Source of the DNA: Clostridia bacterium
Lineage (GTDB): Bacteria > Bacillota > Clostridia > Oscillospirales > Ruminococcaceae
Direction: 5' to 3'
NCBI GenBank assembly: GCA_021152595.1
Contig: JAGKVC010000070.1
Span: forward strand, 1 to 15,936
Length of the DNA stretch: 15,936 bases
The translations under genes and the position numbers were made by a program. The number at the start of each line of letters is the position of its first letter. The stretch's first letter is position 1. The notes under the pieces were generated by a model, which had not been told where the DNA came from, ran no database searches, and worked only from the letters and a program-made list of their open reading frames with translations. Below, one piece after another: positions 7,342 to 14,046 of the stretch.

Positions 7342-8156
7342 GTACGCTGAAAACGATTCTCAATACCATTACGGGCAATGTCGAGCAGCCGCCGCGTACC
7401 TGCAAGCAGTGCGGCACCGAAATCCCCTATGAGAAATATGTCGAAAATCACTGCATCTGCCCGGAGTGCGGCGCGTACTTCCGGATGCGTGCAGTCGAGC
7501 GCCTCGATGCAACGGTCGATAAGGGTACATTTCAGGAGATCGACAGGAAGCTGAAATCCAAGAACCCGATCGACTTCCCCGATTATGCGCAGAAGCTCGA
7601 AAAGGCGGAGAAGGCAAGCGGTCTCTCGGAGGGCGTTGTCTGCGGCACCGCGAAAATCGACGGCACGGACTGTGCGCTCTTTGTCATGGATTCTGCATTC
7701 ATGATGGGCAGCATGGGTACTGTCGTCGGCGAGAAAATCACCAGAATCTTTGAAAAGGCAACCGCGCTCGGTCTGCCGGTGGTCGGATTTATCACTTCCG
7801 GCGGCGCGAGAATGCAGGAGGGCATCTTCTCCCTCATGCAGATGGCGAAGGTCTCCGGTGCCGTCAAGCGGCATTCCGAGGCTGGGCTGCTCTATATCGC
7901 TGTGCTGACCGATCCGACTACGGGCGGCATCACCGCGAGCTTTGCGATGCAGGGCGATATCATCATCGCAGAGCCGAAAGCTCTGATCGGCTTTGCAGGT
8001 CAGCGCGTTGTCGAGCAGACCACCGGCGAAAAGCTGCCGGAGGGCTTCCAGCGTGCCGAATTTCAGCTTGAGCATGGCTTTGTCGATCTGATCGAGGAGC
8101 GTCCGCGCATGACCTATACGATCGCTAAGCTGCTGAAGCTGCATCAGTCCAGATAA
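7338..8156 (+). CDS. accD: Acetyl-CoA carboxylase carboxyltransferase, beta subunit
   Basis: With AccA it transfers CO2 from carboxybiotin on BCCP to acetyl-CoA, giving malonyl-CoA. The 272-residue product has the N-terminal zinc ribbon (Cys22, Cys25, Cys41, Cys44) followed by a crotonase-like carboxyltransferase domain. This includes GSMGTVVGEKI, FITSGGARMQEG, LTDPTTGGITASFAMQGDI and IGFAGQRVVEQT. A longer in-frame start exists inside fabZ, but 7338 gives the standard N-terminus and a coupled ATGA overlap. The zinc ribbon identifies the bacterial beta subunit rather than a propionyl-CoA carboxylase. Confidence 0.96.
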   Translation: MSTLKTILNTITGNVEQPPRTCKQCGTEIPYEKYVENHCICPECGAYFRMRAVERLDATVDKGTFQEIDRKLKSKNPIDFPDYAQKLEKAEKASGLSEGVVCGTAKIDGTDCALFVMDSAFMMGSMGTVVGEKITRIFEKATALGLPVVGFITSGGARMQEGIFSLMQMAKVSGAVKRHSEAGLLYIAVLTDPTTGGITASFAMQGDIIIAEPKALIGFAGQRVVEQTTGEKLPEGFQRAEFQLEHGFVDLIEERPRMTYTIAKLLKLHQSR

Positions 8157-8164
8157 CAGCAGCC

Positions 8165-8752
8165 ATGAGCTTCGCGGAGCGGTATACCGCAGGACTGCAC
8201 GAAAAACAGCTCCGGTTCCGGAAAACGCATCTCGGCGCGGAGCAGCGGTTCGGCGATGCGGCAGGACAGGGCGCTTACGGCTACACGGTATATCACGAAT
8301 GTTCAGCGGCGATGCTGCTGGAATGCCTCTCACTGGTCGGGACTGTTGTGCTGATCGGTGCGGCATTCGTCTGGCTGTCAAAAGCCGGCAGCATTGTAAA
8401 GGTGCTGATTGCGCTGGCGGCTGTACTGCTGTTCCGGCATCTGACGAAATATCTGGTGCGGCTGCTGAACAATTTTCTTGTGAAGCGGAAAATCAGCGCA
8501 GATGCGGAATATGCTGCGTATTTTGCAATGCAGTATCCGGAGCATGCAAAGCTCTGTGCGGAGCTGAATGAGATCTATGCGGTAAATCCGGATGCGATTC
8601 CGGCAAAGGAGATCCGCACGCAGATTCAGGACGGCAGAAGCAGGGATATGAAAATCCTGCGCGCGGTCGGCTATGCAGGGCTGGGACTTCTGATCCTTGC
8701 CGCGATTGCATTTGCCGTATTTATTGCGTGGGTGATCCGCGAGACAACATAA
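8165..8752 (+). CDS. Unknown membrane protein inserted between accD and accA
   Basis: I do not recognise a family. The 195 residues show a charged N-terminus (1-45), two closely spaced hydrophobic segments (about 48-71 and 76-97), a polar, probably cytoplasmic stretch (about 100-162, with AEYAAYFAMQYPEHAKLCAE) and a third strong hydrophobic segment (165-191) at the end. No signal peptide or catalytic motif is evident. The start is 8 bp after the accD stop and has only a weak ribosome site, suggesting translational coupling. The stop lies 23 bp before accA. Codon use resembles its neighbours. Position suggests a link to lipid synthesis or membrane attachment of carboxyltransferase, but this is inference. 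Confidence 0.8.
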   Translation: MSFAERYTAGLHEKQLRFRKTHLGAEQRFGDAAGQGAYGYTVYHECSAAMLLECLSLVGTVVLIGAAFVWLSKAGSIVKVLIALAAVLLFRHLTKYLVRLLNNFLVKRKISADAEYAAYFAMQYPEHAKLCAELNEIYAVNPDAIPAKEIRTQIQDGRSRDMKILRAVGYAGLGLLILAAIAFAVFIAWVIRETT

Positions 8753-8775
8753 TCGAAGAAAGGCAGGGGATCCGC

Positions 8776-9567
8776 ATGGCGGACACGAAAACAGCTTACG
8801 AGCGCGTACAGGCTGCGCGCAGCGGCAAGCGCCCGATGGGTTCTTATTATATTGAGCATATGGTCGATGATTTTGTCGAGCTGCACGGAGACCGCCGCTA
8901 CGGTGACGATCCGGCGATTGTCGCAGGCGTCGGTTATATCAATCATATTCCCGTGACGGTGATCGCAATGGAGCGCGGCGATACGATCGAGGACCGCATG
9001 AAGCGTCATTTCGGCTGCCCCGAACCGGAGGGCTACCGCAAGGCGCTCCGCCTGATGAAGGAAGCGGAGAAATTTCACCGTCCTGTGATCTGCTTTATCG
9101 GAAGCTCCGGCGCATACTGCGGCATCGGTGCGGAGAAGCGCGGTCAGGGACTCGCAATCGCTGAAAATCTCTATGAGATGATGGGGCTGAAAACGCCTGT
9201 GATCTCGGTTGTCGTCGGTGAGGGCGGCAGCGGCGGCGCACTGGCACTGGGCGTCTGTGATACCGCGATCATGATGGAAAATGCGGTTTATTCGGTTATT
9301 TCGCCGGAGGGCTGCGCGAGTATTCTCTGGAAGGATTCCTCGAAGGCAGCGGAGGCTGCGGCGCATCTGCGGCTGACCTCCTATGATCTGCTGAGCTTTG
9401 ATGTTGTGGAGAAGGTCATTCCTGAGGCAGGCAAGACCGATCGTGAGGTCTGCTCGGAGCTCAAGTCGATTCTGCTCGATGAGATCGCGAAGCTCAGTAC
9501 GCTGACGACTGAGGAGCTGCTCGATCACAGATATGAGAAGTTTCGCAAGATCGGCGCTTTCAAATAA
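8776..9567 (+). CDS. accA: Acetyl-CoA carboxylase carboxyltransferase, alpha subunit
   Basis: Partner of AccD in the carboxyltransferase half-reaction. From the start at 8776 (AGGCAGGGG site at 8761-8769) it has 263 residues, beginning with RPMGSYYIEHMVDDFVELHGDR-type sequence. An upstream in-frame ATG at 8728 lies inside the preceding gene and would add 16 unconserved residues. Core motifs are GDPAI-like (DDPAIVAG), GCPEPEGYRKALRLM, SSGAYCGIGAEKRGQG, GEGGSGGALALG and SPEGCASILWKD. The usual D-T-P-G before the AY turn is S-S-G here (IGSSGAYCG), a modest departure. It ends the operon, 9 bp before a strong terminator. Confidence 0.95.
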   Translation: MADTKTAYERVQAARSGKRPMGSYYIEHMVDDFVELHGDRRYGDDPAIVAGVGYINHIPVTVIAMERGDTIEDRMKRHFGCPEPEGYRKALRLMKEAEKFHRPVICFIGSSGAYCGIGAEKRGQGLAIAENLYEMMGLKTPVISVVVGEGGSGGALALGVCDTAIMMENAVYSVISPEGCASILWKDSSKAAEAAAHLRLTSYDLLSFDVVEKVIPEAGKTDREVCSELKSILLDEIAKLSTLTTEELLDHRYEKFRKIGAFK

Positions 9568-9575
9568 GAATGATG

Positions 9576-9612
9576 ACCGCACGGGAGAGGGGACTTTCCT
9601 GTGCGGTTTTTT
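9576..9612 (+). terminator. Intrinsic terminator after accA
   Basis: ACCGCAC (9576-9582) pairs with GTGCGGT (9601-9607), extended inward by a G-T and three normal pairs. It is followed by six T (9607-9612). It closes the fab-acc operon. Confidence 0.9.
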
Positions 9613-9619
9613 ACTTTGA

Positions 9620-10075
9620 TGTATGCGGAATATGGCTTAATATTCTTTATCCATTCGTCAATTAGATTTTTTCGTTGGGCGCGGGGCGCGAATGCGAGAG
9701 AGACACCCCAAGGAGAGAGAGGAAACTCGCTGCGCTCGCATTCCCCTCTCTCCTTAGGGTTTCCCTCTCGCGCTCCCCTTTCCTCATCCCCTTCCCCCTA
9801 GGGCGTAAGGCTCTCGCTTGGCTTTGGTTGTGTCTTAGAGCAGTACCTATTTTGCGAAAGGCTTATGCTTAAACAAGTGGCTTACGCCATTAGAGAGGAG
9901 AGGGTAAGGAAAGAGGGAGCGCGAGGGGGAGAACCTTAGGGAGAGGGGAGACCTGAGCCTTGCGAAGACTTCCCTCTCCTTTTGGTTCTTCCCCTCGCAT
10001 TCGCGCCCCGCGCCCAATGAAATCTAACATTCGGACTAAGGATACAGAACATCAACACTGAATATACTTTAGAAA
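9620..10075. repeat. Large fold-back repeat, copy 2 (complete)
   Basis: A gene-free region of about 450 bp folds back on itself. The outer arms include a perfect 24-base inverted repeat (9675-9698 with 9994-10017, GC-rich). The inner arms pair about 9739-9809 with 9881-9955, for example CGCTCCCCTTTCCT against AGGAAAGAGGGAGCG. The apex is about 9810-9880. Termini resemble those of copy 1: GGATAAAGAATATTA-like sequence appears inverted near 9638-9652, and a diverged form near 10041. Short reading frames inside are low-complexity artefacts of the arms. No transposase is present, so it is best described as a MITE-like or structured dispersed element. Confidence 0.8.
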
Positions 10076-10151
10076 AATCGAAAAAAAACGATTCTTGCTG
10101 CTTTTGTGAAAATCCCACCGAAATTCTATCCCGATTTGTCAAAAATGTCAC

Positions 10152-10180
10152 TTGCTTTTTTCTCCGGAATGTGATATAAT
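10152..10180 (+). promoter_or_regulatory. rpmE promoter
   Basis: TTGCTT (10152-10157), 17 bases, TATAAT (10175-10180) with TG at 10172-10173 (extended -10). The whole block is closely similar to the promoter at 12702-12730. Start of transcription is expected near 10187. Confidence 0.85.
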
Positions 10181-10206
10181 AAATTTTGCGTTTAATCCAT
10201 AGCACT

Positions 10207-10220
10207 ACTGTCCGAACAGT
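10207..10220 (+). promoter_or_regulatory. Small inverted repeat in the rpmE leader
   Basis: ACTGT-CCGA-ACAGT forms a 5-bp stem with a 4-base loop in the roughly 90-base untranslated leader of rpmE. It could be a protein-binding site or a leader hairpin for control by L31 or by metal; it is short and could be chance. Confidence 0.3.
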
Positions 10221-10278
10221 ATCCGGATGGGCTGTTATGTCAGATTTTACTCATCAATCTTTGAAAGAGGTGAAAACC

Positions 10279-10482
10279 ATGGCAAGAGAAGGCATCCATC
10301 CGACCTGCGAAAAGACCACCATCACCTGCCACTGCGGCAATGTGATCGAGGTTCTTTCCACCAAAAAGGACATTAAGGTTGAAATCTGCTCCAAGTGCCA
10401 CCCGTTCTTCACGGGTAAGCAGAAGCTGGTCGATACCGGCGGACGCGTCGAGCGCTTCAACAAGCGTTTCAACAGAGGCTGA
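10279..10482 (+). CDS. rpmE: Ribosomal protein L31 (zinc-binding form)
   Basis: Large-subunit ribosomal protein of 67 residues. It begins MAREGIHP and carries Cys17, Cys19, Cys37 and Cys40 in the CxC...CxxC arrangement of the zinc-containing (C+) L31, then HPFFTGKQKLVDTGGRVERFNKRF, which is diagnostic. The longer in-frame start at 10186 is rejected because 10279 has an AGAGGTG ribosome site (10266-10272) and gives the standard length. It is transcribed alone, from the promoter at 10152-10180 to the terminator at 10493-10527. Zinc-form L31 often serves as a zinc store and may be paired elsewhere with a zinc-free paralogue; none is visible here. Confidence 0.97.
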   Translation: MAREGIHPTCEKTTITCHCGNVIEVLSTKKDIKVEICSKCHPFFTGKQKLVDTGGRVERFNKRFNRG

Positions 10483-10492
10483 TGCTTCATTC

Positions 10493-10527
10493 AAAGGCAG
10501 TCGGGTGTCCATCCGGCTGCCTTTTTT
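10493..10527 (+). terminator. Intrinsic terminator after rpmE
   Basis: AAAGGCAGTCGG (10493-10504) pairs with CCGGCTGCCTTT (10513-10524) with one T-G wobble, an 8-base loop and six T (10522-10527). It begins 10 bp after the rpmE stop. Confidence 0.9.
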
Positions 10528-10634
10528 CCGCTTTCTGTGCCGGATTTCTTCCTCGGCGGTTACCGAAAGCTAATAATTGACAGAATGATACCAAAATAGC
10601 GGAATCTTACTCTCAAAATTCGGTATTCTGCCCC

Positions 10635-10663
10635 TTTGCAAATCCGGAAAAATATGCTATAAT
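10635..10663 (+). promoter_or_regulatory. Promoter of the phosphohexomutase gene
   Basis: TATAAT (10658-10663) has TG one base upstream (10655-10656), an extended -10. The -35 is weak (TTTGCA, 10635-10640, 17-base spacing). The leader to the preferred start codon is about 67 bases. Confidence 0.65.
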
Positions 10664-10736
10664 AATTGTGTGTGTAAATTTGATCGCGCATCGCGGTGCC
10701 AAGGATGCACCGTGCAGGGAAAGGAATGAAGATACC

Positions 10737-12473
10737 ATGCAACCCGATATGACCAAAGAAAATGCTCTCTATCAGCTCTGGTGCGAGCATGCAACTGAGG
10801 ATCCCGACCTCGTCAGCGAACTGAAGGCGATCAGCGGCGATGCAGACGCAATCCGCGAGCGCTTCTATCAGGATCTCGCATTCGGTACGGGCGGTCTCCG
10901 CGGTGTGCTCGGTGCCGGAACCGACAGAATGAATATCTATACGGTGCGCCGTGCAACACAGGGCCTTGCCGATTATGTCAAGGAGTCCTTTGATGCACCG
11001 AGCGTCGCCATCTCCTATGACAGCCGCATCAAATCCGATACCTTCGCAAAGGCTGCCGCAGCCGTTCTCGCTGCAAACGGGATCAAGGTGCATATCTACG
11101 CCGAGCTCATGCCGACGCCGATGCTCTCCTTTGCGGTTCGTGCGCTGGGATGCTCCGCCGGTGTCATGGTCACCGCAAGCCACAATCCCGCAAAGTATAA
11201 CGGATATAAGGCATACGGTGCCGACGGCTGCCAGATCACGCTCGATGTCGCAAATACCGTCATCAGCAAGATCAATGCGCTCGATATGTTCAATGACGTC
11301 AAGACCTGCGATTTCGACGAGGCTGTCAAAAACGGCATGGTCTCCTATATCGGACAGGATGTCATTGAGGACTTCTATAAAAATGTGCTCGCACAGGGCA
11401 TCCATACCGATGTATGTGCGGAGAGCGGTCTGAAGATCGTCTATACGCCGCTCAACGGTACCGGCAACAAGCCGGTGCGCGAGATCCTCAAGCGAATCGG
11501 CATCAAGGATGTCACCGTCGTCAAGGAGCAGGAGCTGCCGGACGGCAACTTCACCACATGCCCCTACCCGAATCCGGAGATCCGCGAGGCGCTCGAATAC
11601 GGTCTGCGCCTCTGTGACGAGGTCAAGCCTGACCTGCTGCTCGCAACCGATCCGGACTGCGACAGAGTCGGCATTGCGGTTCCTGACGGAAACGGCGGCT
11701 ATGCACTCTTCTCCGGCAATGAGGTCGGCGCGATGCTCTTTGAGTATATCTGTGAGGAGCGCACAAAGCTCGGTACTATGCCGAAGAATCCGATCGTTGT
11801 CAAGACAATCGTTACCACAGACCTTGTCAAGCCGATCGCAAAGGCTTTCGGCGTGCAGGTCATTGATGTGCTGACCGGCTTCAAGTTCATCGGTGAGCAG
11901 ATCGGCATGCTCGAGAAAAAGGGCGAGGAGGAGCGTTACCTCTGGGGCTTCGAGGAGAGCTACGGCTATCTCGCAGGTACCTATGTCCGCGATAAGGATG
12001 CGGTTGTCGCTTCGATGCTGATTGTCGAAATGGCTGCATACTACCGCACGAAGGGCATCAGCATGATGCAGGCGCGCGAGAACCTCTACAAGAAGTACGG
12101 CGTGTTCAAGCACAGCCAGGAGAGCTTCGCTTTCGAGGGCGTCAGCGGCATGCACAAGATGCAGGAGATCATGAAATCCCTGCGCACCAATGCACCGAAG
12201 GAAATCGGCGGTCTGCCGGTGATCGGTACGGCGGATTATCTTGCCGGTACCGTCAGCGATGCTAAGACCGGTGAAACGAAGCCCACCAATCTGCCGAAAT
12301 CCGATGTGGTTTCCTTCTATCTGCCGGAGCATGCGAGCGTGATCGTTCGTCCTTCCGGTACAGAGCCGAAGATCAAGGCCTACTACACCACCGCCTGCAA
12401 GACCATGGCGGAGGCAGAGGCGCTCGAGGCAAAGCTCAAGACCGATGCACGGAAGATGCTGCTCGGTGAGTAA
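10737..12473 (+). CDS. Phosphohexomutase (phosphoglucomutase/phosphomannomutase)
   Basis: Interconverts hexose 1- and 6-phosphates, most likely glucose. The 578 residues have the four-domain layout of the alpha-D-phosphohexomutase family: GTGGLRGVLGAG (50-61), the phosphoserine loop TASHNPAKYNGYK with Ser148, the metal loop DPDCDR (Asp305, Asp307, Asp309), the sugar-binding GFEESYGYLAG, and the C-terminal phosphate loop RPSGTEPKIKAY. The length and order resemble PgcA-type phosphoglucomutase of Bacillota rather than the shorter PMM/PGM or GlmM. An in-frame start at 10668 is unlikely; ATG 10737 follows AAGGA (10721-10725). It is a single-gene unit. The downstream HAD phosphatase may use the glucose 1-phosphate it forms. 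Confidence 0.93.
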   Translation: MQPDMTKENALYQLWCEHATEDPDLVSELKAISGDADAIRERFYQDLAFGTGGLRGVLGAGTDRMNIYTVRRATQGLADYVKESFDAPSVAISYDSRIKSDTFAKAAAAVLAANGIKVHIYAELMPTPMLSFAVRALGCSAGVMVTASHNPAKYNGYKAYGADGCQITLDVANTVISKINALDMFNDVKTCDFDEAVKNGMVSYIGQDVIEDFYKNVLAQGIHTDVCAESGLKIVYTPLNGTGNKPVREILKRIGIKDVTVVKEQELPDGNFTTCPYPNPEIREALEYGLRLCDEVKPDLLLATDPDCDRVGIAVPDGNGGYALFSGNEVGAMLFEYICEERTKLGTMPKNPIVVKTIVTTDLVKPIAKAFGVQVIDVLTGFKFIGEQIGMLEKKGEEERYLWGFEESYGYLAGTYVRDKDAVVASMLIVEMAAYYRTKGISMMQARENLYKKYGVFKHSQESFAFEGVSGMHKMQEIMKSLRTNAPKEIGGLPVIGTADYLAGTVSDAKTGETKPTNLPKSDVVSFYLPEHASVIVRPSGTEPKIKAYYTTACKTMAEAEALEAKLKTDARKMLLGE

Positions 12474-12499
12474 GCGATCGTATCTTTTTTCTGCGAGCA

Positions 12500-12655
12500 C
12501 AGCGATGATTGTGAAGAAATCATATCCCCGAACCTCATCTTGTGGTATTCACGCTTTTCATCTGTGAATCAAAATGGGATTCCAAAGGGATACTATCCCT
12601 TTGGCGGGTTTGGGCAGAGCCCATTATCAATCATCGCGGAGCGATACCTATTTTC
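12500..12655 (-). repeat. Dispersed repeat R, copy 3 (reverse orientation)
   Basis: Read on the minus strand, 12649 to 12611 gives AGGTATCGC-...-GCGATGATT-...-AATGGG-like sequence, matching the copy at 15884 onward and, more loosely, those at 2065 and 6401. It then continues into hairpin 12582-12604 (CCAAAGGGA / TCCCTTTGG), as in copy 2. A second hairpin pairs 12547-12552 with 12564-12569. The small hairpin ATCGC-GGA-GCGAT at 12633-12645 keeps its stem against the 15887-15899 copy. It fills the gap between the mutase gene and its terminator; no gene is visible there. Confidence 0.7.
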
Positions 12656-12665
12656 ACGAACTGAG

Positions 12666-12700
12666 CCGCGGATCCGGTTGAATCGGATTCGCGGTTTTTT
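12666..12700 (+). terminator. Intrinsic terminator after the phosphohexomutase unit
   Basis: CCGCGGATCCG (12666-12676) pairs with CGGATTCGCGG (12684-12694), 11 bp with one G-T pair and a 7-base loop, followed by six T (12695-12700). It lies 190 bp beyond the gene, after the inserted repeat, and directly before the next promoter. Confidence 0.9.
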
Positions 12701-12701
12701 G

Positions 12702-12730
12702 TTGCTTTTTTCTGCGCGATGTGATACAAT
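12702..12730 (+). promoter_or_regulatory. Promoter of the HAD phosphatase gene
   Basis: TTGCTT (12702-12707), 17 bases, TACAAT (12725-12730) with TG at 12722-12723. It matches the rpmE promoter block at 25 of 29 positions, including most of the spacer. Confidence 0.8.
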
Positions 12731-12750
12731 GAATTGAAAGGAAGGTAATC

Positions 12751-13359
12751 ATGATAAAGAATGTGATTTTTGATATCGGCAGGGTGATGATCGAATTCAA
12801 CTGGGAGGAATTCCTCTGCGGACTGTTCGATCCGGAAACAGCGAAAATTGTCTCGGATGCAATGTGGGGGACGGCGGCCTGGGATGAGCTTGACCGCAAT
12901 GTTCTCCCGATGGAGGATGTCATAAAGCTGTTTATTGCAAATGCGCCGGACTGTGAACCGCAGATCTGTGAGGCGATGCGGCGGCTCGGCGACTGCGCAA
13001 AGATGATGCCCTATGCAATCGGCTGGGTGGAGGAGCTGAAAGCCCGGGGATACCGCGTCTTCTATCTCTCCAATTATTTCCCCTATCTCATGCAGGCGCG
13101 GCCGGATGTGCTGGAATTCACAAAGCATATGGACGGCGGCGTGTTCTCGTGGCAGGAAAAGCTCATCAAGCCCGATCCGGCAATCTATCTGCGGCTGCTC
13201 GAACGCTATGACCTCAAAGCGGAGGAGTGCCTCTTTATCGACGACAGCCCGAAGAATATCAAAGCGGCAAATGCGCTCGGGATCCATGCCGTGCAGTTTG
13301 AATCCTATGAGAAGCAGCATCCGCAGGTCATGGACTTATTGGCAAATCGGACAAAATAA
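12751..13359 (+). CDS. HAD-family phosphatase, YihX/glucose-1-phosphatase-like
   Basis: Predicted cytoplasmic phosphatase of 202 residues, close to the length of YihX-type enzymes. HAD motifs are in order: nucleophile Asp8 in FDIGRVMIEF, Ser107 in YLSNY, Lys140 in KPDPAIY, and the acidic pair Asp164-Asp165 in FIDDSPKNI. Motif I has Gly instead of the second Asp (D-x-G), as in the YihX group (FDLGNV), so this is not by itself a defect. YihX acts on glucose 1-phosphate; the neighbouring phosphohexomutase makes that compound, which supports the call by context. The start follows AAGGAAGG (12738-12745). Exact substrate is inferred. Confidence 0.85.
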   Translation: MIKNVIFDIGRVMIEFNWEEFLCGLFDPETAKIVSDAMWGTAAWDELDRNVLPMEDVIKLFIANAPDCEPQICEAMRRLGDCAKMMPYAIGWVEELKARGYRVFYLSNYFPYLMQARPDVLEFTKHMDGGVFSWQEKLIKPDPAIYLRLLERYDLKAEECLFIDDSPKNIKAANALGIHAVQFESYEKQHPQVMDLLANRTK

Positions 13360-13405
13360 TGCATCCGGATTTGTGCAGACCGCTGAAATTCGCCTTCTGA
13401 TAAGG

Positions 13406-13431
13406 AAAATTCCGCCTTGAGGCGTAATTTT
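13406..13431. terminator. Symmetric hairpin, terminator or attenuator
   Basis: AAAATT-C-CGCCT-TG-AGGCG-T-AATTTT is symmetric about 13418.5. As RNA it gives a CGCC/GGCG stem with a TTGA loop, flanked by A-T pairs and ending in TTTT. It lies 46 bp after the phosphatase stop and 8 bp before the ribosome site of the next gene. It could end the phosphatase transcript, or attenuate transcription into the lipoprotein-like operon. No clear separate promoter is visible in this 91-bp gap. Confidence 0.5.
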
Positions 13432-13450
13432 CATGAAGGGAGGCGGTCTT

Positions 13451-13810
13451 ATGAAACAGGAGCCCGTCAAGAATATGAAGCTGCCGAAATATGCGGCGGC
13501 ACTCGCTGCGCTGACGGCGGCAGTCGGTATGCTGACCGCTTGCGACAGCAGAGAGGTTCAGCTCGACGGTACGGCGCCCGATCCGTCTGTTACTGCCGTT
13601 CAGGAGCCTGCGCTTCAATATGAAGGCGATATGGAGGTCTGTACAGAGCCGGAAACCACCGCCGTAACCGATGCTGAAACTGTGACCGAAACTGTCGCTG
13701 CGGCTACGAAACGAAGCAATCCGGATCAATATAATCCGCAGAATATGGGACTTGTTCCCATGCCTGCGCTGAACGATTATGAGACTGCGAAAGGAGATGC
13801 GGCATTATGA
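13451..13810 (+). CDS. Lipoprotein-like protein A with shared leader, candidate radical SAM substrate
   Basis: No family is recognised. The 119 residues begin MKQEPVKNMKLPKYAA, then a short hydrophobic run (17-28) and L-T-A-C with Cys31, the pattern of a type II signal peptide. The remainder is acidic and rich in Thr, Pro, Glu and Ala, with one further Cys (Cys64) and an NPDQYNPQNMG stretch near the end. The start at 13451 follows GGAGG (13439-13443) at 7 bases; an in-frame ATG at 13433 lacks such a site. The leader recurs almost unchanged in the next two genes. The stop overlaps the next start in ATGA. Either a surface lipoprotein or a modified-peptide precursor is possible. Confidence 0.8.
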   Translation: MKQEPVKNMKLPKYAAALAALTAAVGMLTACDSREVQLDGTAPDPSVTAVQEPALQYEGDMEVCTEPETTAVTDAETVTETVAAATKRSNPDQYNPQNMGLVPMPALNDYETAKGDAAL

Positions 13811-14046
13811 AGCTCGAACCTGTGAAGCAATCAAAGCTGCCGAAATATGCGGCACTGCTTGCCGTCCTGTCCTCTGTTCCGATGCTGACAGGCTGCGGTG
13901 AGCCGGAAATTGCCGGCGGAGAAGCAGTCTATATTGAGACGACAATCTCTGAGCAGGAGCCGGATGCGGCTGAACCTGCTGACGCAGGCAATACGGATTT
14001 TCAGAATCGCACAGCGTACTGTTCTGGAGGAGGCGAAGAACCATGA
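13807..14046 (+). CDS. Lipoprotein-like protein B with shared leader, candidate radical SAM substrate
   Basis: A very short paralogue, 79 residues, starting MKLEPVKQSKLPKYAA, with a hydrophobic run (15-27) and the lipobox L-T-G-C at Cys30. The mature part is only about 50 residues, acidic, and ends with AYCSGGGEEP, so it has one additional Cys (Cys72) close to the C-terminus. It has its own ribosome site (AAAGGAG near 13790-13796) inside gene A, and overlaps both neighbours by 4 bases. The small size, shared leader and a C-terminal Cys-Ser-Gly-Gly-Gly segment resemble a precursor peptide more than a structural lipoprotein, but this is inference. Confidence 0.8.
   Translation: MKLEPVKQSKLPKYAALLAVLSSVPMLTGCGEPEIAGGEAVYIETTISEQEPDAAEPADAGNTDFQNRTAYCSGGGEEP

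Noticed and set aside
9601..9872. Short + strand frames downstream of accA
   Set aside because: They start in or after the terminator and read through the purine/pyrimidine-rich arms of the fold-back element.
9620..10075. Fold-back region considered as an insertion sequence or CRISPR array
   Set aside because: There is no transposase frame, and the repeats are inverted arms rather than regularly spaced identical units.
10577..10605. TTGACA at 10577-10582 as a promoter -35 for the phosphohexomutase
   Set aside because: No acceptable -10 lies 16-18 bases downstream; the TATAAT at 10658 is a better candidate.
10560..12500. Minus-strand open frame of 646 codons opposite the phosphohexomutase
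   Set aside because: It mirrors the full length of a gene with clear catalytic motifs; its translation shows no recognisable domain and is typical of antisense frames in this codon usage.
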